Numbered from the stretch's first letter, positions 54,211-63,272 are shown. The stretch: DNA of 64,000 nt from Sinanaerobacter chloroacetimidivorans (GCF_018128545.1 NZ_JAGSND010000012.1:62001-126000); one strand, 5' to 3'. Translations and numbers: made by a program. Notes: a model not told the origin generated them from the sequence alone.

Positions 54211-54531
54211 ATGAAATGCAAATATAGAATTGTTTTAAACAGCCAGCTGGGACCAAAGACAGGAACGCTGAAGATAAGGGGCAGCAAACAAAGACTGTGG
54301 GGAGTGCTGGAACTCATTGGCCATAAAAATCTGTTGGCAGGGAAGATTCTCAACGAAGAACAGCTTGCAGAGAACGGGCAGACATTTCTTTTTGCCGGAA
54401 AATTAAGGACGCCGATTGGGCTTTCATCCTGCCAGCTTTCGGGTATCAAAGGGGAAAATGAATTCAAAGGGGAAATCAGGATTGACAGCAGATTATATGA
54501 GATTTCAGGGAAAAAGATAGAGTGTATTTAA
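54211..54531 (+). CDS. Uncharacterised small protein of the efflux cluster
   Basis: 106 residues from ATG 54211 after AAAAGGGG; the frame opens earlier inside the operator. No membrane helix. Repeated beta-like segments (YRIVLNSQLGPKTGTLKIRG, GKLRTPIGLSSCQLSGIKG, GEIRIDSRLYEISGKKI) suggest a small all-beta protein. I do not recognise the family. It is the first gene downstream of operator 2 and is followed by the HlyD gene after ~50 bases. Confidence 0.75.
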   Translation: MKCKYRIVLNSQLGPKTGTLKIRGSKQRLWGVLELIGHKNLLAGKILNEEQLAENGQTFLFAGKLRTPIGLSSCQLSGIKGENEFKGEIRIDSRLYEISGKKIECI

Positions 54532-54579
54532 GAAATTGCAATGAAAGGAAGACTATAGCAAATGGAGAAGGAAATAAAC

Positions 54580-55551
54580 ATGAACGAGAAAAATTATTCA
54601 AAAACAAAGGTGATCATTACAGCAGCCCTTATCGTGGCACTGATCGGAAGCGGCATTGCCTTTGCGACGACTCAAAAAGAGAAATCGGAAGAATTGGTGG
54701 TTCAAGGAAGTTTGAAAATGAAAGAAGCTACTTTAAACTCCAAGCTTGCCGGAACCATCAATGAAGTTTTGGTAGAAGAAGGAGAAACTGTAAAAGCCGG
54801 GGATCCGCTCCTCTCCCTGACTAGTGAGACCATTGAGGCAAAACTGCAGCAGGCCGAGGGAGCGAAAGCGGCTGCAGAAGCACAGGCAGATAAAGCTGCG
54901 GCAGGAGCAAGAAACCAGGAAGTTGCGCAGGCAAAAGCGGCCTTTGACTACGCGCAAAAAACTTATAACAGAATGAAAATCCTTTTGGAGCAGGAGGCGA
55001 TTTCTCAGGCGACCTTCGATCAGGTAGAAGCCCAGTACACCGCCGCGAAGGAAACCTATAATATGGCCATGGAAGGTGCAAGACAGGAAGACAAGGCAGC
55101 TGCCAACGCTCTTGTAAAACAGGCAGGAGGTGCCGTCGCAGAAGTAAACAGCTACCTGGAGGATTCCGTAATTAAGGCTCCTATGGACGGAGTGGTCACA
55201 TCGATCAATGTGGATCCCGGTGAACTGATTTCAACGGGAATGCCTCTTGCAGCGGTGACATCACCGGAAAATCCCTGGGTAGAAGTAAACGTAAAGGAAA
55301 CAGATCTTGCAAAGGTTCACCTTGGCAATGAGGTTGAACTGACATTTCCTGCTTTTCCGGGTGAGACCTTTAAGGGAAAGATCGTAAATGTAAACAAAAA
55401 ACCTGACTTTGCAACAAAGAGAGCCACTAATGAAAACGGTGATTTCGATGTTCTTTCCTATGGGGTAAAGGTAAATGTTCTCGATATTGATCAGGAACTT
55501 TACTCAGGAATGACAGTCTTGGTTCATTTTGGGAAAAACGAAGGTAAATAA
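54580..55551 (+). CDS. HlyD-family periplasmic-adaptor-like protein
   Basis: 323 residues from ATG 54580 (AAGGAA seven bases before); ATG 54562 is a possible alternative. One N-terminal helix (VIITAALIVALIGSGIAFA) anchors it. Then come a lipoyl half (LAGTINEVLVEEGETVKAGDPLLSL), an Ala/Gln/Glu coiled-coil hairpin (~85-180), the second lipoyl half (IKAPMDGVVTSINVDPGELI) and a beta barrel (PWVEVNVKETDLAKVHLGNEV). It would link the permeases to the TolC-like protein. Confidence 0.93.
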   Translation: MNEKNYSKTKVIITAALIVALIGSGIAFATTQKEKSEELVVQGSLKMKEATLNSKLAGTINEVLVEEGETVKAGDPLLSLTSETIEAKLQQAEGAKAAAEAQADKAAAGARNQEVAQAKAAFDYAQKTYNRMKILLEQEAISQATFDQVEAQYTAAKETYNMAMEGARQEDKAAANALVKQAGGAVAEVNSYLEDSVIKAPMDGVVTSINVDPGELISTGMPLAAVTSPENPWVEVNVKETDLAKVHLGNEVELTFPAFPGETFKGKIVNVNKKPDFATKRATNENGDFDVLSYGVKVNVLDIDQELYSGMTVLVHFGKNEGK

Positions 55552-55553
55552 AT

Positions 55554-56711
55554 ATGAAGGGGCAAAGAAACAGCTTTATCATAGCAGCTGTAAAATTTAA
55601 ATCAGAACATCCGAGACTGATCATGACGGTTCTGATGTTAATGATCATACCTATTTCCGCAAGCCTGATATTGGGATATGAAATGAAAGCGGATGTGGCT
55701 GTAACGATTCCCACCGTCATCATGGATAGTGACAAGTCCGGATTCAGTGAAAACTATATTGGATATATCAAAAATAGCCCTTATTTCAACATTGTAAAAT
55801 ATGCCGACAGTTACGATAAAGTTGAGGAGGCAATCTATGAGGGAAAGGCTTATGTGGGAGTCATCATACCCGAGAATTTCTATAAAGATATGCAAGCCGG
55901 TAAGGCACCTAAGATTCTCACCGTGTATGACGGCTCCACCATGGCGGTTATCGTATCATCAAAAGCATCAATGATGGAAATCCTGCTGACGGTAAAAGCA
56001 GGCTACATGGCAAGCATCTATGAGGGCAAGCAGAGTGTAGTGCCGGGTCAGGTTATGAATCAGGTAATGCCTTTGGACACAACCATCAGAACTCTGTATA
56101 ATCCTGTGAAAAGCTTTCGGAACTTTGTTCTCCCCGGTTTGCTGGCAGCGATAGTCCAGGTTGCAATCGCTATTACCGGAGCTGAAAGAGGCTGGGAAAA
56201 TCAAAGGAAAAACCTTTTATTCAGGGAACACCTGAAAGTAATCCTCCAATGGAGTCTGGCAGGTTCCCTGTCCATGTTCCTGACTCTGGCCATACAGTGG
56301 CTGATTTTCGGAATGCCTTACAGGGGAACGATACCGGGCGGCATACTGCTTACACTGCTGTTTTCAATTTGCATTACACTGCTTGGATACATGATGGGGT
56401 CCTTTTTCGATGAAAGAACATTCTGCACGCAGATTTCGTGCATACTGGTTCTTCCAACGGCCATCCTTGGAGGCTACACCTGGCCTGTGCTGGCAATGCC
56501 TGCTGCAATGCAGTATCTGGCTAAGGCAATCCCATTTACCTATTACAGCGAATCTATCAGAAACCTTTGCCTGAAGCCGATGCGGATGAATCATCTTCTT
56601 CCTGATTTCATCGCCATGTCCGTCTTCCTTCTGGCAGGTATTATTACGCTTTATCTGATTAAGACGGTTCGGGATAAAAAACTGACCGAAGCGGGGGTGA
56701 TGACACCATGA
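55554..56711 (+). CDS. ABC-2 type permease 1 (YhhJ/YbhR-like)
   Basis: 385 residues. The first helix (~20-40) is followed by a ~150-residue extracytoplasmic domain (VVIMDSDKSGFSENYIGYIK, EEAIYEGKAYVGVIIPENF). Five more helices lie in the C-terminal half with AIVQVAIAITGAERGWENQR. This is the ABC2_membrane_3 build. No ATP-binding gene is in the cluster. It overlaps the next gene by four bases (ATGA), so the two permeases are co-translated and likely form a heterodimer. Confidence 0.88.
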   Translation: MKGQRNSFIIAAVKFKSEHPRLIMTVLMLMIIPISASLILGYEMKADVAVTIPTVIMDSDKSGFSENYIGYIKNSPYFNIVKYADSYDKVEEAIYEGKAYVGVIIPENFYKDMQAGKAPKILTVYDGSTMAVIVSSKASMMEILLTVKAGYMASIYEGKQSVVPGQVMNQVMPLDTTIRTLYNPVKSFRNFVLPGLLAAIVQVAIAITGAERGWENQRKNLLFREHLKVILQWSLAGSLSMFLTLAIQWLIFGMPYRGTIPGGILLTLLFSICITLLGYMMGSFFDERTFCTQISCILVLPTAILGGYTWPVLAMPAAMQYLAKAIPFTYYSESIRNLCLKPMRMNHLLPDFIAMSVFLLAGIITLYLIKTVRDKKLTEAGVMTP

Positions 56712-57910
56712 GCAACGAACCAACCATGAAGGAAAAACTTCTTAAGCTGCGTCCGTATCTGATATTATTATTCATTCCGATACTTTTTACCATATTATTC
56801 GGAGCGGTTATGAGTCCGGTTTTTGTAGAGGATATCCCGATTGCGGTATTTGATATGGATAACTCGTCGAAATCCAGAATTGTGGTTGACAGCTTCTACG
56901 ATTGTCCTGTCTTTCAAGTGACCGAAACCCCCGATTCCTATCAGGAGATTGAAGACCGGCTGCTTTCCGGAGAAATCAAAGGGGCCGTGATAATACCCGA
57001 AGGCTTTGGAAAAGACTTAAGTGCAAAGGCAGGGACCCATGCAGAAGTGCTGATTGATGGAACGAACTTTCTGATAGGAAACAATATTCAGCTCTATGCA
57101 AGTACCATACTTGCTATGGTAAATGCGGGCATTCAGATGAATCTGCTGGAAGCAGGCGGGATGGTTCCTTTTGCTGCGGAGCAGAGCGTGTATACGTTAA
57201 ACATAGCGGACAGATCGCTCTACAACCCACAGCTTGGATATTTTTATTATTTATTTGCCGGACTTCTGGGGATATTTGTACAGCAGACGATTCTGGCGGT
57301 TACCCCAACGGTGCTGATTCATGAGAAAGAGAGGATTCATCTTTCAGACTGCAATCATCCTGAAGCTGTAAGGCTTCAGCTGGGCAATGTGTCATATAAG
57401 ATAGGGGTTTTCTCATTGCTGAATACCATCAGCATGCTGATTTGTCTGGTCTTGGCCAATAAGTTATTTGCCTATCCCATAAAGGGTAACATTGGGTACA
57501 TCATGCTGATTCATGTTATTTTCCTCTTGTGTCTTTTCGGTATTTCCCTGGTAATCGCATCATTCTTTGAGGACGCAACCCACTGCATTCAGTTTGTTAT
57601 GTTCATTGCCGTACCAAGCTTCCTGAGCTGTGGATACGGGTGGCCCGAGTATATGATGGCTCCTGGCTTTGCAACTGTTATGAAGGCTGTCTGGCCGCTG
57701 TACTACTATGTAAATCCAATGAAAGACCTTATGTTAAAAGGGGCCGGCTGGGATGTCATCGGCAGTTATGTTACAGGAGGGCTTCTGTTTGCAGTAGTTT
57801 GGATTACATTAGGACTTGTAATTTTTAATATAAAAATAAAAATACTCATAAGGTCTCAATCAAGGAATGGGTATAATATTTTAACAGAAGCAGACACTAA
57901 AACTATATGA
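56708..57910 (+). CDS. ABC-2 type permease 2 (YhhJ/YbhR-like)
   Basis: 400 residues with the same build as permease 1: helix ~17-37, an outside domain with AVFDMDNSSKSRIVVDSFYD and IEDRLLSGEIKGAVIIPEGF, then five helices (GIFVQQTILAVTPTVLIHEKER, CGYGWPEYMMAPGF). The two are paralogues that have diverged strongly. The gene ends the cluster; a weak hairpin CCGGTT-CATA-AACCGG (57928-57943) without a T run follows. Confidence 0.88.
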   Translation: MSNEPTMKEKLLKLRPYLILLFIPILFTILFGAVMSPVFVEDIPIAVFDMDNSSKSRIVVDSFYDCPVFQVTETPDSYQEIEDRLLSGEIKGAVIIPEGFGKDLSAKAGTHAEVLIDGTNFLIGNNIQLYASTILAMVNAGIQMNLLEAGGMVPFAAEQSVYTLNIADRSLYNPQLGYFYYLFAGLLGIFVQQTILAVTPTVLIHEKERIHLSDCNHPEAVRLQLGNVSYKIGVFSLLNTISMLICLVLANKLFAYPIKGNIGYIMLIHVIFLLCLFGISLVIASFFEDATHCIQFVMFIAVPSFLSCGYGWPEYMMAPGFATVMKAVWPLYYYVNPMKDLMLKGAGWDVIGSYVTGGLLFAVVWITLGLVIFNIKIKILIRSQSRNGYNILTEADTKTI

Positions 57911-57990
57911 AAGTAATCTAGATAAACCCGGTTCATAAACCGGTTCGGAAAAAAGTCAGAAAAAAAAGTCAGAATAAGAAAGGAGACGCG

Positions 57991-59466
57991 ATGGAAAAAA
58001 TTCATTCAAAAATTGATGCGGGATGGAATTTAGACAACAGCTATGCGCATCTGCCGGAACTGTTTTTCTCTGCCCTGGATCCAGCACCGGTACGGTCTCC
58101 AAAGCTGGTTATTCTGAATCATCCGCTGGCTAAATCTCTGGGCCTGAACATTCATGCTCTCGAAAATAAGGATGGCGAAGAAGTTTTTGCGGGCAGCCGG
58201 ATTCCCGAGGGCTCTTTCCCTCTTGCCCAGGCATATGCAGGCCATCAGTTCGGACATTTTACCATGTTGGGAGATGGCAGAGCCTTGCTGCTTGGAGAAC
58301 AGATTACACCCCAGGGAGAAAGATTTGATATACAGCTAAAAGGCTCGGGCAGAACGCCCTATTCCCGCGGAGGAGACGGAAGAGCAGCCCTTGGCCCTAT
58401 GCTTAGAGAGTACATGATCAGTGAAGCGATGCATGGCCTTGGCATTCCCACAACCCGCAGTCTGGCAGTGGCTGCAACCGGTGAAGCTATTATACGGGAA
58501 ACGATTCAGCCTGGTGCGGTGCTCACGAGAGTAGCTTCCAGTCACCTGCGAGTAGGTACCTTTCAATATGCATCAAAGTGGGGTACTGTTGAGGAACTTA
58601 GAGCCTTGGCCGACTATACGCTGCAGAGGCATTTCACAGATGCGGATTCAAGAGATAACCCTTATTTAACTTTGCTCAAAGAAGTGATCAAAGGTCAGTC
58701 TCAGCTGATTGCCAAATGGCAGATGGTCGGTTTTATCCATGGCGTGATGAATACAGACAATATGGCATTAAGCGGGGAAACCATCGATTATGGCCCATGT
58801 GCTTTTATGGATGCCTACGATCCGGCAACGGTATTCAGCTCCATAGATATTCACGGTCGTTATGCTTATGGAAACCAGCCCCAGATTGCGGCATGGAATC
58901 TTACCAGATTTGCCGAAACGCTTCTGCCTTTGCTGCATCAGGATCACGAACAGGCTGTAACAATGGCAAAGGATGCGATTATGGAATTTCATCAACTGTT
59001 TTATCATCATTGGCTTTCCGGTATGATGGCAAAGTTGGGAATCTTCCATGAAGAGGATCAGGATGAATCCCTGATCGAAGATCTGCTTGCCATGATGAAG
59101 CAGTATAATGCTGATTTTACCAATACCTTCCGGGCTCTCACCTTTGATGAGCCGGAGGACACAGGGCTGTCCGGCACTTCGGAGTTTGTACAGTGGCATG
59201 GCCAATGGAAGGCAAGGCTGAGCAGGCAGCAGGAATCGGAGGAGGATTCTCACCGATTAATGAAAAACAGCAATCCGGCAATTATCCCTCGCAACCACAG
59301 GGTGGAAGAGGCATTGGAAGCGGCCGTGAAGAATGGCGATTACAGTGTAATGGAACGGTTGCTTGGCGTTCTCTCAAAACCCTATGAGCATTTACCGGAA
59401 CAGGCTGAATATACAACTCTTCCCGAACCGACAGGGTGCTCTTATCGGACCTTCTGCGGAACCTGA
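57991..59466 (+). CDS. selO: SelO family protein adenylyltransferase (YdiU/UPF0061)
   Basis: 491 residues, the bacterial length. [73 protein letters not shown] signature (spread over ~105-160), and [12 protein letters not shown] with [10 protein letters not shown] are all conserved. SelO is a pseudokinase that transfers AMP to Ser, Thr or Tyr of proteins, linked to redox stress. It ends TFCGT with cysteine, not selenocysteine. GGAGACGCG precedes the ATG. Single gene. Confidence 0.95.
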   Translation: MEKIHSKIDAGWNLDNSYAHLPELFFSALDPAPVRSPKLVILNHPLAKSLGLNIHALENKDGEEVFAGSRIPEGSFPLAQAYAGHQFGHFTMLGDGRALLLGEQITPQGERFDIQLKGSGRTPYSRGGDGRAALGPMLREYMISEAMHGLGIPTTRSLAVAATGEAIIRETIQPGAVLTRVASSHLRVGTFQYASKWGTVEELRALADYTLQRHFTDADSRDNPYLTLLKEVIKGQSQLIAKWQMVGFIHGVMNTDNMALSGETIDYGPCAFMDAYDPATVFSSIDIHGRYAYGNQPQIAAWNLTRFAETLLPLLHQDHEQAVTMAKDAIMEFHQLFYHHWLSGMMAKLGIFHEEDQDESLIEDLLAMMKQYNADFTNTFRALTFDEPEDTGLSGTSEFVQWHGQWKARLSRQQESEEDSHRLMKNSNPAIIPRNHRVEEALEAAVKNGDYSVMERLLGVLSKPYEHLPEQAEYTTLPEPTGCSYRTFCGT

Positions 59467-59530
59467 TAAATTTTAAAAGAAAAATATTGACGATAAAAAT
59501 TAATTTCTTTAGAAAATGATATAAAATATG

Positions 59531-59556
59531 AAAGGCGGTTGGTTAACCGCCTTTTG
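59531..59556. terminator. Bidirectional terminator between selO and the propeller gene
   Basis: AAAGGCGGTT (59531-59540) and AACCGCCTTT (59545-59554) form a 10-bp stem with a GGTT loop. Confidence 0.92.
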
Positions 59557-59598
59557 AAATGCAACTAGTACTCTGTAGCTCCTAAGAGTACTCGGTAT

Positions 59599-60900
59599 TT
59601 ATGATCGCCAAATGTGCCAGAGATGGTTATTCTGCCCTCTGGCAAATACATCAAGACGATTTCCTCCCCAGGAGACAGCCGCAGGTTCGGAGGTAATGAC
59701 TCCGTCCAGGGATTGCCAGCCGCTCCATCTCATTCCGTTCCAGGTTCTGAAGAGCAATTGACTTTGCTGTCCTCTGGCAAAGAGTTCCAGCCGATTTCTG
59801 CCGGTGGATGCGACAGCAGGGCCGGAAGTAACAGTACCTCCGCCGATGTCCTGCCAATTGCTCCATCTCGTACCATCCCAATATAGATGCCACAGACTTT
59901 GATTTTGACCTCTGCCAAATACATCGATACGATTCGGTCCCCAGGAAACAGCAGCAGGAGGTGAAGTTAATATCCCTCCCAGATCTTCCCAGCCGCTCCA
60001 GCGGGAACCATCCCACCATTTATGCCAGAGGGAGGAGTTTTGACCGACTCCGAATACATCGAGACGGTTTGATTGCCAGGAAGCCACTGCAGGGGCTGAA
60101 ATCAGGATCCCTCCCAGATCTTCCCAGACGCTCCAATTGTAACCATCCCACCATTTGTGCCAGAGCGCTTGGTTCTGACCAACCGCAAATACATCGATCC
60201 GGTTTGGTCCCCAGGAAACAGCAGCAGGTGCGGAGGTTAATACGCCGCCCAAATCATACCAGTCACTCCAGCGGGAGCCATCCCAATATTTGTGCCAGAG
60301 TGCTTGATTCTGACCTCTTCCAAATACGTCGAGACGGTTTGACTGCCAGGATGCCACTGCCGGAGCTGAGGTCAATATCCCTCCGAGATCTTCCCAGGAA
60401 CTCCACGCAGGTCTCGGCCCCGGACCTGGCCCCGGACCAGGTCCAGGTCCAGGAAAAAGGTTCCTCAAAATAAGGAAAATAAGATCCCAAATAATTTGGT
60501 TGACACGGTCATTGGGAACCCCATACCCGCGCAGGGTATTGATAAGCATGCTATTATCTCTTTGCAGTCCACTCAGGAGCTGACTTGCTCTTTGCTCATT
60601 CGTTCCTGAGTAATTTCCCGCATTTCTCAGAACATAAGCAATGATACTTAGAACCAACCATTGAGATATAAAATTTTGCACCCCATACCGCTGGAGTTCC
60701 GAAGAGTAGCCGGCAAAGTCCCTGCCGATCAATTGAAATATGCGGTTTACATTTTGCGGCATTTGACTGATAAGTACATCTCCCTCCAGGGCAGCAGCTT
60801 CTGCTTCCTTCGTCTGATCTGAATCGACTTGTAAGGATAAAGGGCATACATGCTCCTGATCTAAAGGGCAAATAATAGGTTGTGTATAAAGTTCTTTCAT
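59599..60900 (-). CDS. PLL-like lectin beta-propeller protein with helical N-terminal domain
   Basis: 433 residues. Residues 1-145 are mainly helical (FQLIGRDFAGYSSELQRYGV, RASQLLSGLQRDNSMLINTL) and of unknown family. A PGPGPGPGPG hinge (~153-163) leads to six ~45-residue repeats of the form WSxWEDLGG, PAVASWQSNRLDVFGxGQ, LWHKxWDG (~167-433). These are DUF346/PLL-type propeller blades that in known lectins bind fucose or other sugars. Repeats 1 and 3 and repeats 2 and 4 match best, so a two-blade unit was duplicated. There is no signal peptide. A surface or spore-coat location is possible. Confidence 0.85.
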   Translation of the reverse strand: MKELYTQPIICPLDQEHVCPLSLQVDSDQTKEAEAAALEGDVLISQMPQNVNRIFQLIGRDFAGYSSELQRYGVQNFISQWLVLSIIAYVLRNAGNYSGTNEQRASQLLSGLQRDNSMLINTLRGYGVPNDRVNQIIWDLIFLILRNLFPGPGPGPGPGPGPRPAWSSWEDLGGILTSAPAVASWQSNRLDVFGRGQNQALWHKYWDGSRWSDWYDLGGVLTSAPAAVSWGPNRIDVFAVGQNQALWHKWWDGYNWSVWEDLGGILISAPAVASWQSNRLDVFGVGQNSSLWHKWWDGSRWSGWEDLGGILTSPPAAVSWGPNRIDVFGRGQNQSLWHLYWDGTRWSNWQDIGGGTVTSGPAVASTGRNRLELFARGQQSQLLFRTWNGMRWSGWQSLDGVITSEPAAVSWGGNRLDVFARGQNNHLWHIWRS

Positions 60901-61011
60901 AGGATCAACCTTTCTATAAAATAATCCCTACATTATATGCATATGGAAGAACAGTTGGGACTAATTCTGTTAATGACCTGCATTTTGCTTGTATTTAAAA
61001 AAAATCAAAAT

Positions 61012-61040
61012 CTTTACTTGACAAGTAAAGCCTGTTGGAT
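61012..61040 (+). promoter_or_regulatory. Promoter and 19-bp palindrome of the PNPOx operon
   Basis: CTTTACTTGACAAGTAAAG (61012-61030) is a perfect dyad with a GAC centre and contains the -35 TTGACA (61018-61023). TAATAT follows after 17 bases. The ACTTGAC half-site recurs in the MarR-type operator at 63273. Confidence 0.72.
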
Positions 61041-61172
61041 TAATATTATACTAATCATATAAGAATAGTATGAATTATTAATTCCGATCTTTGAAGACCA
61101 AATAAAACCAAAAGATTCAGCAGATAAGGGATGTCCGCAGTATAAGAAATGGACAGAAGGAGGTATTAAAAA

Positions 61173-61655
61173 ATGGCAGTTCTGACAGATGAAATGAAAA
61201 ATGTTTTAAAAGTTGTCGGGAAAGGCGGCGCCGTCGTTCATCTTGCCACCAGCAGTGCAGATGGCAAGCCAAACATTGTCGCCGAAAGATTTGTTACATA
61301 TTACAAAGATCAATACATTCTGATCGCAGAAATGTTTGCACAGAAAACAAAGGTTAATTTAAATGAAAATCCTGTTGGCTGCATTTCTATCGCACATCCG
61401 GTTAAGGACCACGCCTGGGTTTTTCGAGGACCTTGCACGATCATCAGCCATGCGGCTCCTGATGATGAAATGTGGTATGACCTGGTGGCAGGAGAAGTAT
61501 TGAACGAATGGGGAGACTGGGCAGCAAAGGAGCCACCTGATGAAGTACCGCCGGATATTGCTCCGCCAAAACTGGCACAACGAGGCGTGATCGCGCTGAA
61601 AGTAGAAGAAATTTATTCCTTTGAAGCTGATCAAGCCGGACAGAGAATTGTTTAG
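61173..61655 (+). CDS. Pyridoxamine 5'-phosphate oxidase-like (split-barrel flavin-binding) protein
   Basis: 160 residues. VVHLATSSADGKPNIVAERFV is the first strand pair of the PNPOx-like split barrel, with KTKVNLNENPVGCISIA and VFRGPCTI following. The acidic insert (AAKEPPDEVPPDIAPP) is unusual. Such proteins bind FMN, F420 or haem as dimers; the cofactor is not decided by sequence. It begins a four-gene operon and precedes a second family member by 12 bases. GGAGG precedes the ATG. Confidence 0.88.
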   Translation: MAVLTDEMKNVLKVVGKGGAVVHLATSSADGKPNIVAERFVTYYKDQYILIAEMFAQKTKVNLNENPVGCISIAHPVKDHAWVFRGPCTIISHAAPDDEMWYDLVAGEVLNEWGDWAAKEPPDEVPPDIAPPKLAQRGVIALKVEEIYSFEADQAGQRIV

Positions 61656-61667
61656 GAGGGAAGATCA

Positions 61668-62084
61668 ATGTCAATTCGTCTAACACCGAGAATGAGTAAT
61701 TGGATCAGTGAAAACGGCGTCCACATAGCGGCTGCAACAAAGAACGGATTTCCTACTGTAGTCGTAACAGATTCCAGCACCGTGGAAGGTGAAACCATTA
61801 CTGTTTCATTGAAGCCAAGTCAAATAAAACAGATAGAAAATATTCTTGCTGAAAATGATTATGTAGCAGCAGCTCCCGGCCAGCTGGGATCAGTTCGCGC
61901 ACCTTACCAGTTTAAAGGCGCAGCTAAGCTCCAAAGAGATAAGCTTCTAATCACCGTGGAGGAGATTTATTGTACCAAGCCCGGTGCGGAAGCGGGAATC
62001 CGTCTGGATACTCTAGGGTATGAAAAAATGAAAGAATATGAAGAAAGCCGTTGGACAGATTTGTCCCCAGCAATCAATGGATAA
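61668..62084 (+). CDS. Second pyridoxamine 5'-phosphate oxidase-like protein
   Basis: 138 residues with the same split-barrel pattern, though diverged: VHIAAATKNGFPTVVVTDSST, LKPSQIKQIENILAENDYVAA and RAPYQFKGAAKLQRDKLLIT. GGAGGG precedes the ATG. The two proteins may pair as a heterodimer. Its stop overlaps the start of the ferredoxin gene (ATGGATAA at 62080). Confidence 0.82.
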   Translation: MSIRLTPRMSNWISENGVHIAAATKNGFPTVVVTDSSTVEGETITVSLKPSQIKQIENILAENDYVAAAPGQLGSVRAPYQFKGAAKLQRDKLLITVEEIYCTKPGAEAGIRLDTLGYEKMKEYEESRWTDLSPAING

Positions 62085-62346
62085 GAAGCCCAGCAAGCTG
62101 CCTTGGGTAATCCCGGTAAATTGTGAGGGTTGCGGCGGATGTGTGAACTACTGTAAAAACGGTTCCCTTAAAATGAAGGAAACCAATATAGAAGGAGTCT
62201 TTGTACCTTGGCTGGATGAGCCCCAAAAATGCAGCGGCTGCGGCAGATGCACAAAAGCCTGTGTTATGGGAGCGATCACGATGACAAGCTTCGTAGACCA
62301 GGCAATGAAGCGGTTTTTAGAACAAAAACCGGAAATCAGAGGATAA
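62080..62346 (+). CDS. 2[4Fe-4S] ferredoxin
   Basis: 88 residues from the ATG at 62080, overlapping the previous stop by five bases; the frame is open upstream but lies within that gene. Two cluster motifs are complete: CEGCGGCVNYCKNG and CSGCGRCTKACVMG. The spacing between them (~25 residues with FVPWLDEPQK) is longer than in small clostridial ferredoxins. It supplies electrons to the flavoproteins of the operon (inference). Confidence 0.9.
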   Translation, partial: DKKPSKLPWVIPVNCEGCGGCVNYCKNGSLKMKETNIEGVFVPWLDEPQKCSGCGRCTKACVMGAITMTSFVDQAMKRFLEQKPEIRG

Positions 62347-62363
62347 GGAAAGGCAGTGGGAAT

Positions 62364-62822
62364 ATGGGTAAGATCAGGAGTACGGATGAACCCGTAGGCA
62401 GAATGGCAAAGCTTATGGCAGAGCTCTATTACTTTATGGCCAGGGAGTTCATAGAAAGACTAGGCGAAGAAGCCGGCAGAGAAGCCATAAGAAGTGCTGT
62501 AACCGGGTTCGGTGAAGCAAGAGCGAAGGTCATGAGAGAAGAAGCGAAGGAAAGAGGATTGGAAATCAATGCGGAAACCTATGCTATCGTAAGGGATATG
62601 CCTGGAATTTCATGGGAGAAAGACCCTGCAAATCCTGCCGATATTACTTATTGCCCGATGCATGACATGTGGGATCAATTAGACGCATTGGAGATAGGAG
62701 CTTTGTACTGTGAAATTGACAGCGTTCTGTATCACGGCTTTCAAGTGGATTTTGAAAGACCATTCTGTAAAACCAGCGGTGACAGCTGCTGCAGATTTGT
62801 CATACATGATAAAAATAAATAG
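62364..62822 (+). CDS. L-2-amino-thiazoline-4-carboxylic acid hydrolase family protein
   Basis: 152 residues from ATG 62364, after AAGGAAAGG. The pattern (LMAELYYFMAREFIERLGEEAG in the N-terminal helices; TYCPMHDMWDQL; the C-terminal DFERPFCKTSGDSCCRFVI) matches the ATC hydrolase family PF14196, related in fold to V4R-type domains with a Cys-rich end. The named activity opens a thiazoline ring to cysteine precursors. Most family members are untested and several sit beside redox genes. It is last in the operon. Confidence 0.8.
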   Translation: MGKIRSTDEPVGRMAKLMAELYYFMAREFIERLGEEAGREAIRSAVTGFGEARAKVMREEAKERGLEINAETYAIVRDMPGISWEKDPANPADITYCPMHDMWDQLDALEIGALYCEIDSVLYHGFQVDFERPFCKTSGDSCCRFVIHDKNK

Positions 62823-62971
62823 ATAGAAGATCCTCCGGTGATTTTGGAAGAGACAAGTTATGTAAAATGCTTTAAATGCGTGAAATGCTTGTCTCTTTTT
62901 TGTATTTTCAGTTCAGATAAAACGAATAGACAGCTGTGATCTGCAAATACTTATTGTAAGGAGGTGAAGAA

Positions 62972-63145
62972 ATGGATAACATGAATAATCGGAATATGAA
63001 TAATAATACGAAGGACAACCCATACGATAATTATCACGGACACCAAAGCAAAAATATAGACTTAAAGAATACAAAGGATAATACTTGTAAAAATGCTCAG
63101 GATAATAGCCAGAACTTCAAAAATACTCAGAACAAAGAAAAATAA
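62972..63145 (+). CDS. 57-residue Asn/Lys-rich small protein
   Basis: The ATG is preceded by a perfect AAGGAGGTGA site. The product is extremely polar, about one third Asn, with NMNNRNMNNN at the start and repeated KNTKDN / KNAQDN / KNTQNK units, one Cys and no hydrophobic core. Such low-complexity peptides occur among spore-associated proteins of Clostridia, but no family is recognised. GAATA at ~62925 and AAATACTTA 16 bases further weakly resemble a sigma-G type promoter. Confidence 0.65.
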   Translation: MDNMNNRNMNNNTKDNPYDNYHGHQSKNIDLKNTKDNTCKNAQDNSQNFKNTQNKEK

Positions 63146-63217
63146 TAAAAAAAACGGGAAATGAATGTTTTAAAACTTGCCGGATACAAGTTCAACGGAA
63201 AAAAACTTACGACGAAG

Positions 63218-63247
63218 GGCTATGAGATATGCGAAATCTCATAGTCC
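63218..63247 (+). terminator. Hairpin terminator after the small protein
   Basis: GGCTATGAGAT (63218-63228) pairs with ATCTCATAGTCC (63236-63247), with one extra base, and is followed by ATTTCTTTATTT. Confidence 0.75.
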
Positions 63248-63272
63248 ATTTCTTTATTTGAAACAAACAAAA

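Noticed and set aside
57921..57945. Terminator after the permease pair
   Set aside because: The stem is only six base pairs with no T run, so it is not listed as a terminator.
59440..59466. Selenocysteine at the end of SelO
   Set aside because: The C-terminus is TFCGT followed by TGA then TAA in frame; the conserved position is an ordinary Cys codon and no SECIS-like stem is evident.
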